A stretch of 12,720 bases of DNA, from assembly GCA_026986355.1 (NCBI GenBank), contig JALSOO010000093.1, positions 1 through 12,720 of the forward strand, read 5' to 3'. Within the stretch, counting starts at the first letter, position 1; the number at the start of each line of letters is the position of its first letter. Made by a program: the position numbers and the translations under genes. Positions 7,422-12,720 of the stretch are shown here, one piece after another. Below the pieces are notes generated by a model. The model had not been told where the DNA came from, did not search any database, and saw only the letters and a program-made list of their open reading frames with translations. The DNA comes from Campylobacteraceae bacterium (GTDB lineage: Bacteria; Campylobacterota; Campylobacteria; Campylobacterales; Sulfurovaceae).

Positions 7422-10400
7422 ATGAAAACATCAACAAAATTAACCCTAAGCCTAGCAACTATCTTAACTTTAGGAAGTAGAGCTGTTCAAGCTGAGAATT
7501 TAATTCAAAACGGAAGTTTTGAAGACTATAGCATTAGTAAGAATCATGGCGTATGGAAAGAGGTTACTTTTAACCATTGGATTGGAGCAGGAGAGAGTTG
7601 GAATGCTGGTATTGGAAAAAAAGCAACCAATGGCGTTCATAAGATAGAACTTGACGTTGGGCGTGAAGTGAATGAACTTTCTCAGATTGTTACAACAGTT
7701 GAGGGAACAAAGTATAAACTCTCTTTAGATGCTTATGCAAGAAGAAATCGTACTTCTGATTTTCAAGTCTTGGTGGATGATGAAGTGGTCGCAACTTTTA
7801 ATCCTAATCGTAAATGGTCTGAATACAATGTGTACTTTACAGGAACAGGGTCAGAGCAAGTTATTTCACTTAAAGAGTTAGACGCTCAAAGTAATGGTTT
7901 AGGAACGATTATAGATAATGTTCGTCTTGAAGCGTCAAATGAAATGATTAAAAATGGAAGTTTTGAACATTTTACAGTTAATAGAAATCATGGACGATGG
8001 AAAGAAGTTACTTTTGATGCTTGGGAAGGTAAAGGTGAAGCTTGGAAAAAAGGTCTTGGTAAAGACGCTACCAATGGAGCCTATAAGATAGAGCTTGATG
8101 TTGGTCGTGAAATGAATGTACTTTCTCAAACAGTAAGTACAGAAAATCGTGTGGAATATGAGCTAAGTTTAGATGCTTATGCACGAGTAGCAAACTCTTC
8201 TGACTTTGAGATTTGGGTAGATGATGTTAAAGTAAAAAGTATCACTCCTAGCAAGAAATGGGCAAAATATGTTGTTAAATTTTTTGGTAATGGTACGGCT
8301 CAAAAAATTTCTCTTAGAGAAGTTAATTCTCAAAGTAATGGTTTAGGAACCGTTATTGATAACGTAAGTTTAAAACCAACAGGTAAGTTTGACAATCGTC
8401 CACCACTTATTGAAGGTGTGGCTAAAAAGAGTGTTTCAGCGTACAATTTATTTGTCTTTACCCCAAATACTTCAGATGTTGATGGAGATACTTTAACGTT
8501 TAGCATTGAAAATAAACCTGAATGGGCAGAGTTTAACACTACAACAGGAACACTTAGTGGAGTACCAACAGCCGTTGGAATAAACTCAAATATTAAGATT
8601 AGCGTGACCGATGGAAAACTCTCTACGGCTCTTGCTCCTTTTTCGCTTGAAGTTACAGAACCTATAGATATAGCTCAACGATTTGCTAAGGCAACCCAAC
8701 CTCCTAAAGATGGATACTATTGGTATAGTTCTCCTGACAAGATGATAGATGGAGATGATAGCACTTTTAATCATACCGAGGGTGTTGCTACTAAAAATTG
8801 GGTGCAACTAGAGCTTCCAAATCCTACTAAAATCCATAAAATCATGGTTCAAAGTCGTGTGACTGCTGCCTATAGATTAAATGGAGCAAAAGTTTATATT
8901 TCAGATACGCCTTACAATGGTAAATTAGATGAGCGTCAAAGTGTTGGAACACTTTTAGGAAATGCTAAAAAACAATATATTGAGTTGAGTAAACCTATTT
9001 CTGGAACTTATTTAATTATTAAAGGTAAAAATGCACAAAATCTACATATTGCTACACTTGAAGTTTATGGAGAAATGCCAAATGCACCTAAATTCACAAA
9101 AAATGATTATAATATAACTACTAGTAGATGGATGAATAAAATTGAAGCTATCACTAATGTCAAAGCAATAGATTATCAAGGTGATGCAATACATTACTCT
9201 ATAGAAAATAATGTTCCATTTAAGATTGATGATAATGGAGATATTCGTGTAACGGGTACACTACCTAATGATTCATATAGCTTGAATGTTATTGCAACAG
9301 ATGGTATCTTCTCAACAACTCAAAATATAACTATCAATATTGATAACAAAACAACCGTAGATAAGATTACAAGAAGCAATTCAAGAACTCCAAAGCTTAG
9401 TGGACTGTTACCCAATAACTATAATAAAGGAGATGAAGTAACGATTACTGTAAATGGAGTCTCTTATAATGCAACTGTTACTGATGATATGAAATGGAAC
9501 ATTACTATAGATTCTCCTCTACCTACAGGAAAATATGATGTTCAACTAACTATTAATGGTAACAAAGCAATTGTATATGAAGAGTACTTTGAAATTTATA
9601 ACTCAATGATGCAAAAATCAACACAATCCTTATCTATGACAACAATTGATAATATAGATGTCAATATTCTCTCTCATACTGAAAAACCATTGAAAAAAGA
9701 TGAAGCTATTAGAGGTAGTAGTGTTTGGTTGAAATCAGAAAATGGCAAATTAATATTGGAAAATAAATCCTATAGAGAGATTAAATCACTTCTTGGAGAG
9801 TACACAGATGAAAATGGAAAAAATGTTTTGGTCAAATTGAATTTTAACCAAGATATTTTACCATATAGTACTAATATACTAAATAATTTTAAAAATGCTA
9901 CAAATATACATATTGTACATACAGCAGGACATTTTGATATGAAGCTCTCATTTGGTGGTAAAGATTGTAATGCAGATACTCCAACTGATAAAACTATTTA
10001 TTGTACACCAACTACAAGAAATGATGAGGTTTATTCTGAATATTCAGCACAAAATAATACCGATTTATCTGAGCAACAAGTTTATTCTATTGCTATGGCA
10101 ACATTCAATCATCTCTATAATAGTGTCAATGGATTGAAGACAATGAATGCTTGGGTAAAAGGAGAAAAATATAAAGGTTTAGATTTCTCTCCAGATACTT
10201 ATCAATCCTCAAAAGGATATATGGAATTTGTAGAAGATAGAGATGCCTATCTATATGAACACTATTTTAAAGTAACAATGCCAAATAACCATATTAAATA
10301 CTCTGCAATGAGATATAAATATGCAGCTGAAGGAATGGGTGGTGGACGTTCTGGAAATATTTTAGGAACTAATAATGGTGGTTCGTTTGCTTCAATTTGG

Positions 10401-11234
10401 GAAGGTTCTATACGATATACAAATAATCGTGCCTACACCTATGATACAGCTCATCATGAAGGAATGCACGCAATAGGTTTCAATCATGCTTCAGGAATGA
10501 CATATGGTTGGTCTCATGCAATAGAAAATATTGTAAAGAAATTTTATACAGTAGGAGAAAATCCTATAGTTAATGTACCTAAATACGTATTTCAAACAAA
10601 AGTTATAAGTAAAAACCAAATACAATTAACGGTATATAAGACATCAGATGCAACAGAAGATGAATTAAACTTTGAAATTCTTTCGGGAACAGCTGTGATG
10701 AATGGTGACTATAGTATTGAGTCAAGTGATAATGATGAAGCGAATCAAGTGACGTTGACAATGAACAATGACTTGTTTACCCGTTTCTTCATTCGCGTAT
10801 ACGGAGCAGATAGTGATGAGCTTATGTCCAAGATGATTACTCCTAGCGACATGATTCAGACTTATATTGCCACGGATACGAACACAAGTAAGGAGTATCA
10901 TGCTATCTCTCATGCAAATTGGAAAAAAGGGGCAAAAGCACTTAATTTACCAGTAAAAACTAATGAGTCTGTGCCTATGTGTAAACTCTTTTTGGGAACA
11001 GATGCAAATATTGCGTATCAAGTTGATGCTGATAGATTAAACGATAATTATAGAGCTGAGATTGATGGGGCTAATTGGTTAGAATCTAAAAACCTTATGG
11101 GGCGTGTTAAAACATGGTATCAATACAAAAACTATAACTATAGTGATGGTAGTTATACTAAAACAAGAAATTATTATAATGCAGTTGTTAATGATGATAC
11201 ACTTGGGATTCTTTGTGTTAAGCCTATTAAATAG
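7422..11234 (+). CDS. Large modular secreted protein with a putative zinc metalloprotease (zincin) domain
   Basis: A 1270-residue exoprotein; I cannot name its family as a whole. Order by residue: signal peptide 1-24 (ending AVQA); two tandem homologous beta-sandwich-like modules, about 26-172 and 174-321, each opening NGSFE and closing LGT-IDNV; an Ig-like putative-Ig (He_PIG-type) module about 326-413 (DVDGDTLTFSIENKPEWAEFN, then GTLSGVP); a discoidin (F5/8 type C)-like module about 414-551 (DKMIDGDDSTF, NWVQLELPNP, VYGEM end); a cadherin-like module about 555-643; and a further Ig-like module about 650-726. A region of about 728-1055 carries HHEGMHAIGFNH, where His1012, Glu1013, His1016 and His1022 fit HExxHxxGxxH of metzincins, followed by SGMTYG. 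A beta-rich C-terminus has Cys1187 and Cys1265. ATG 7422 has GGAGAGG just upstream. Adhesion plus proteolysis of host, prey or matrix glycoprotein is inference. The substrate is unknown. Confidence 0.85.
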   Translation: MKTSTKLTLSLATILTLGSRAVQAENLIQNGSFEDYSISKNHGVWKEVTFNHWIGAGESWNAGIGKKATNGVHKIELDVGREVNELSQIVTTVEGTKYKLSLDAYARRNRTSDFQVLVDDEVVATFNPNRKWSEYNVYFTGTGSEQVISLKELDAQSNGLGTIIDNVRLEASNEMIKNGSFEHFTVNRNHGRWKEVTFDAWEGKGEAWKKGLGKDATNGAYKIELDVGREMNVLSQTVSTENRVEYELSLDAYARVANSSDFEIWVDDVKVKSITPSKKWAKYVVKFFGNGTAQKISLREVNSQSNGLGTVIDNVSLKPTGKFDNRPPLIEGVAKKSVSAYNLFVFTPNTSDVDGDTLTFSIENKPEWAEFNTTTGTLSGVPTAVGINSNIKISVTDGKLSTALAPFSLEVTEPIDIAQRFAKATQPPKDGYYWYSSPDKMIDGDDSTFNHTEGVATKNWVQLELPNPTKIHKIMVQSRVTAAYRLNGAKVYISDTPYNGKLDERQSVGTLLGNAKKQYIELSKPISGTYLIIKGKNAQNLHIATLEVYGEMPNAPKFTKNDYNITTSRWMNKIEAITNVKAIDYQGDAIHYSIENNVPFKIDDNGDIRVTGTLPNDSYSLNVIATDGIFSTTQNITINIDNKTTVDKITRSNSRTPKLSGLLPNNYNKGDEVTITVNGVSYNATVTDDMKWNITIDSPLPTGKYDVQLTINGNKAIVYEEYFEIYNSMMQKSTQSLSMTTIDNIDVNILSHTEKPLKKDEAIRGSSVWLKSENGKLILENKSYREIKSLLGEYTDENGKNVLVKLNFNQDILPYSTNILNNFKNATNIHIVHTAGHFDMKLSFGGKDCNADTPTDKTIYCTPTTRNDEVYSEYSAQNNTDLSEQQVYSIAMATFNHLYNSVNGLKTMNAWVKGEKYKGLDFSPDTYQSSKGYMEFVEDRDAYLYEHYFKVTMPNNHIKYSAMRYKYAAEGMGGGRSGNILGTNNGGSFASIWEGSIRYTNNRAYTYDTAHHEGMHAIGFNHASGMTYGWSHAIENIVKKFYTVGENPIVNVPKYVFQTKVISKNQIQLTVYKTSDATEDELNFEILSGTAVMNGDYSIESSDNDEANQVTLTMNNDLFTRFFIRVYGADSDELMSKMITPSDMIQTYIATDTNTSKEYHAISHANWKKGAKALNLPVKTNESVPMCKLFLGTDANIAYQVDADRLNDNYRAEIDGANWLESKNLMGRVKTWYQYKNYNYSDGSYTKTRNYYNAVVNDDTLGILCVKPIK
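7497..8380 (+). repeat. Tandem duplication of a ~148-residue module inside the large exoprotein
   Basis: Two copies with a period of 444 bases (NGSFE at codons 30 and 178). Shared landmarks in order: NGSFE, NHG-WKEVTF, ATNG--KIELDVGRE, YELSLDAYAR-like, SDF-, VDD, QSNGLGT-IDNV. At DNA level 22 bases are identical at 7885-7906 and 8329-8350, and other parts have diverged, so the duplication is not very recent. Each copy looks like a carbohydrate-binding or DUF642-like beta-sandwich; that is a pattern judgement. Confidence 0.85.
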
Positions 11235-11241
11235 AAACGAT

Positions 11242-11322
11242 GTAAACTACCTCTTAGGTGAACTACTGTTCAGATATTAAGAGGCTTTGACGGTAGTCCA
11301 TACCTTAACGGCGAGGGTTTAC
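11242..11322. other. Compact self-complementary intergenic element, candidate structured RNA or DNA
   Basis: Four exact nested inverted repeats: GTAAAC (11242-11247) with GTTTAC (11317-11322); ACTAC (11246-11250) with GTAGT (11293-11297); CCTCTTA (11250-11256) with TAAGAGG (11278-11284); and TGAAC (11259-11263) with GTTCA (11268-11272) around a TACT loop. Adjacent arms share bases, so the outer ones partly compete. My hand count gives about 43% G+C for 11241-11330 against 27% for 11331-11390. It starts 8 bases after the exoprotein stop and ends before the DNase -10, so it is not in that gene's leader. No U-run follows, so it is not a standard terminator. I do not recognise a known RNA family. 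Confidence 0.55.
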
Positions 11323-11365
11323 GGAACTAGATGCTAAATAAAACATATTCTACTCTAGAATTAGC

Positions 11366-11371
11366 TATAAT
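11366..11371 (+). promoter_or_regulatory. -10 promoter element of the endonuclease I gene
   Basis: TTAGC then TATAAT, the same context as the gatA -10. The predicted start near 11378 leaves a leader of about 15 bases holding the AGGA ribosome site (11382-11385), 7 bases before the ATG. Confidence 0.55.
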
Positions 11372-11392
11372 TCCCAAAAACAGGATTGAAAG

Positions 11393-12475
11393 ATGAAAAA
11401 ACTCCTACTGATTCTAGTTATCACGACTCCCTTACTCTTTTCTGATACAACTTATGAAGATTATGAGCCTCAAAGCTTTTTTAGTGCTAAAGATGTAAAT
11501 GCATTCTTTGATAGTAAAGATGGGGAACTACTCAAAAAGATATTTGTCAATGGTAAAGAGTATCTTATGGAGCAAGATGGAGATTTGTTTGATGAAGATG
11601 TAGCTACTATTGATGATGAGGTATTTGGGGCAAAGAGTGGAGATAAGTTCTCTTTTGGAAAATCTAAACGGCTTCTTGCTACAAAGGTATACATACATCA
11701 TCAAAAAGCGTTCTACTCTAATTGTGACTATAAAGTTGTAGAAAAAAAGCTTATACCTCTACCTGAGACATGTGGATTTCATTATCGTAAAAATAAAAAT
11801 CGTTCAGAGCGTATTGAGTGGGAGCATATTGTTCCTGCTTGGCACTTTGGGTATCAACTCCACTGTTGGCAAAATGGTGGAAGAATGACATGTAGAAATA
11901 CAAATAAAAAGTTTAAACAGATGGAAGCTGATATGCACAATCTTGTTCCTGCGATTGGAGAGATAAATGGAGATAGAAGCAACTTTAAATATGGAATGAT
12001 TTCAGGAGAGAAACGGCTATATGGTAAAGTGGATATGGAGATTTCATTCAAAGACAAAAGAGCAGAACCAAGAAAAGCTGTCTATGGAGAGATTGCTAGA
12101 ACCTACTTTTATATGCGTGAACGTTATGGTATGAAGATTTCAAATCAACAAGAGAAGCTCTTTATCGCATGGAACAATTTAGACCCCGTAACACGTTGGG
12201 AGAAGAAGAGAAATGAACTTATTGCACAGATTCAAGGTAATGATAATCCTTATGTATCTCACTATAGAAAAATAGAACAACTAGGTAAAATACCTGAAGA
12301 TAATAACAGCAATGAGATAACCCAAGAGAATAGTAATGGCTTTTCTCAAACAAAGAGTGAGATAGAAGATAAATATGGGCATATATTAAAATTAATCCCA
12401 TCTCCATTTAGAGAGATTCTACTTGTATTAATTACTCTATTGGTTCTATATTTTAGAAATAAAAAGAGAAGATAG
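11393..12475 (+). CDS. Endonuclease I (EndA/Dns) family nuclease with a C-terminal membrane anchor
   Basis: Exported non-specific nuclease of the endonuclease I family (beta-beta-alpha-metal fold), cutting DNA in the periplasm or outside. Residues 1-17 are a signal peptide. The family core runs from about 89 (KSKRLLATKVYIHHQKAFYSNCDY) to about 270. It contains ERIEWEHIVPAWHFG, CWQNGGRMTC and the block MEADMHNLVPAIGEINGDRS. Glu144, His145 and Asn183 match the metal ligand, general base and second ligand of Vibrio Vvn (Glu79, His80, Asn127). Cys111/127 and Cys158/167 are plausible disulfides. Unusual additions are an acidic N-terminal segment (about 20-85), an Asn/Ser/Gln-rich linker (about 300-325) and a C-terminal hydrophobic helix, REILLVLITLLVLYF, followed by RNKKRR. 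Those make 360 residues against roughly 230 for E. coli EndA. The tail should anchor it with the nuclease outside the cytoplasm. The stop abuts the next gene. Confidence 0.93.
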   Translation: MKKLLLILVITTPLLFSDTTYEDYEPQSFFSAKDVNAFFDSKDGELLKKIFVNGKEYLMEQDGDLFDEDVATIDDEVFGAKSGDKFSFGKSKRLLATKVYIHHQKAFYSNCDYKVVEKKLIPLPETCGFHYRKNKNRSERIEWEHIVPAWHFGYQLHCWQNGGRMTCRNTNKKFKQMEADMHNLVPAIGEINGDRSNFKYGMISGEKRLYGKVDMEISFKDKRAEPRKAVYGEIARTYFYMRERYGMKISNQQEKLFIAWNNLDPVTRWEKKRNELIAQIQGNDNPYVSHYRKIEQLGKIPEDNNSNEITQENSNGFSQTKSEIEDKYGHILKLIPSPFREILLVLITLLVLYFRNKKRR

Positions 12476-12720
12476 ATGATATTTGAAGATATAAAATATA
12501 TAGAAGAGATACCAGTAAATGAGCGATTAAACCATTTAGGAGAGTCTAAAAAAAGAAGATGCCCCCAAAAACGCTTTCGTTCAAATATGATGCTAAATCC
12601 TCTAAAACTTAAACATCTTAATAGAATTGATAATTTAGATGCTGATATGATTACTCTAAATTTAGAAGATGCGATTGCTCCAAGTAGAAAGAACGAGGCT
12701 CTATATAATATTGCTCTATT
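12476..12720 (+). CDS. HpcH/HpaI aldolase / citrate lyase beta-like protein (N-terminal part only)
   Basis: The ATG directly follows the DNase stop codon with no intervening base, and the frame stays open for 81 codons to the window edge. The visible protein contains RFRSNMMLNPLKLKHLNRID followed by NLDADMITLNLEDAIAPSRKNEAL. This matches the opening of CitE-like CoA-ester lyases, where an Arg-Ser start and a DLEDAVAP-type segment begin the TIM barrel and the acidic residues (here Glu64, Asp65) lie near the metal and substrate site. Such enzymes cleave or form C-C bonds in CoA esters such as citryl-, malyl- or citramalyl-CoA; which one cannot be told here. The ribosome site would lie within the DNase end (AAGAGAAG), implying translational coupling. 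The first 30 residues look like an extension, and Met38 or Met39 are alternative starts. No functional link with the DNase is apparent. Confidence 0.7.
   Translation, partial: MIFEDIKYIEEIPVNERLNHLGESKKRRCPQKRFRSNMMLNPLKLKHLNRIDNLDADMITLNLEDAIAPSRKNEALYNIAL

Noticed and set aside
9952..10137. Short open frame inside the exoprotein gene
   Set aside because: Overlaps the real coding frame, with no ribosome site and a composition expected from a shifted frame; other short frames inside the large genes were rejected likewise.
11242..11322. Integron attC site
   Set aside because: Neither end fits RYYYAAC/GTTRRRY; the end GTTTACG has T in the fourth position, and no integrase or gene cassette is visible.
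10960..11330. Diversity-generating retroelement target (variable 3' end followed by a hairpin)
   Set aside because: The C-terminus of the exoprotein lacks the C-type-lectin-like pattern, and no reverse transcriptase or template repeat is in the window.
11280..11340. Fragment of rRNA or a group I intron
   Set aside because: Short strings such as TTTGACGGTA and TAACGGCG recall rRNA segments, but no longer alignment could be made by eye.

Overview
The window looks like a chromosomal segment of a Campylobacterota (Epsilonproteobacteria) bacterium of the Sulfurovum/Sulfurimonas/Arcobacter kind. This rests on AT-rich DNA (roughly one third G+C on sampled lines), tightly packed genes, promoters that show mainly a (TGn)TATAAT -10 element and no clear -35, and an adjacent gatA-guaB pair as known from Campylobacter and Helicobacter. 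The lineage call is inference; no marker gene that would fix the genus is present.

Layout. Positions 1-984 (minus) hold the N-terminal part of a FadL/OmpP1-family outer-membrane transporter, cut by the window edge. Positions 1064-3866 (minus) are a gatA-guaB operon: the tRNA amidotransferase A subunit and IMP dehydrogenase, with gatA best started at a GTG. Going right on the plus strand are a small secreted coiled-coil/LysM-like protein (4048-4740) and cysS (4806-6206). These are housekeeping or envelope genes.

From 6210 to 12475 the character changes to exported degradative enzymes: an RNase T2 family ribonuclease (minus, 6210-7187), a divergent 1270-residue modular exoprotein with a zincin motif HEGMHAIGFNH (7422-11234), and an endonuclease I family DNase with an added C-terminal membrane helix (11393-12475). 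Abutting the DNase stop is the beginning of a HpcH/HpaI aldolase/citrate-lyase-beta-like gene (12476 to the edge). The three exported enzymes could degrade extracellular RNA, protein or glycoprotein, and DNA. Such a role (scavenging, biofilm remodelling or competitor/prey digestion) is inference from co-location; each has its own promoter-like element.

The most noteworthy points are: (1) the large modular protease-like protein, whose catalytic region I cannot place in a named family and whose only nearby Met-turn candidate is unusually close to the zinc motif; (2) a compact, relatively GC-rich, multiply self-complementary element (11242-11322) between that gene and the DNase promoter, a candidate structured RNA or DNA element; (3) the membrane-anchored form of an endonuclease that is normally soluble. 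No gene-free stretch exceeds 300 bases. I saw no tRNA, rRNA, CRISPR array, transposase or phage gene.
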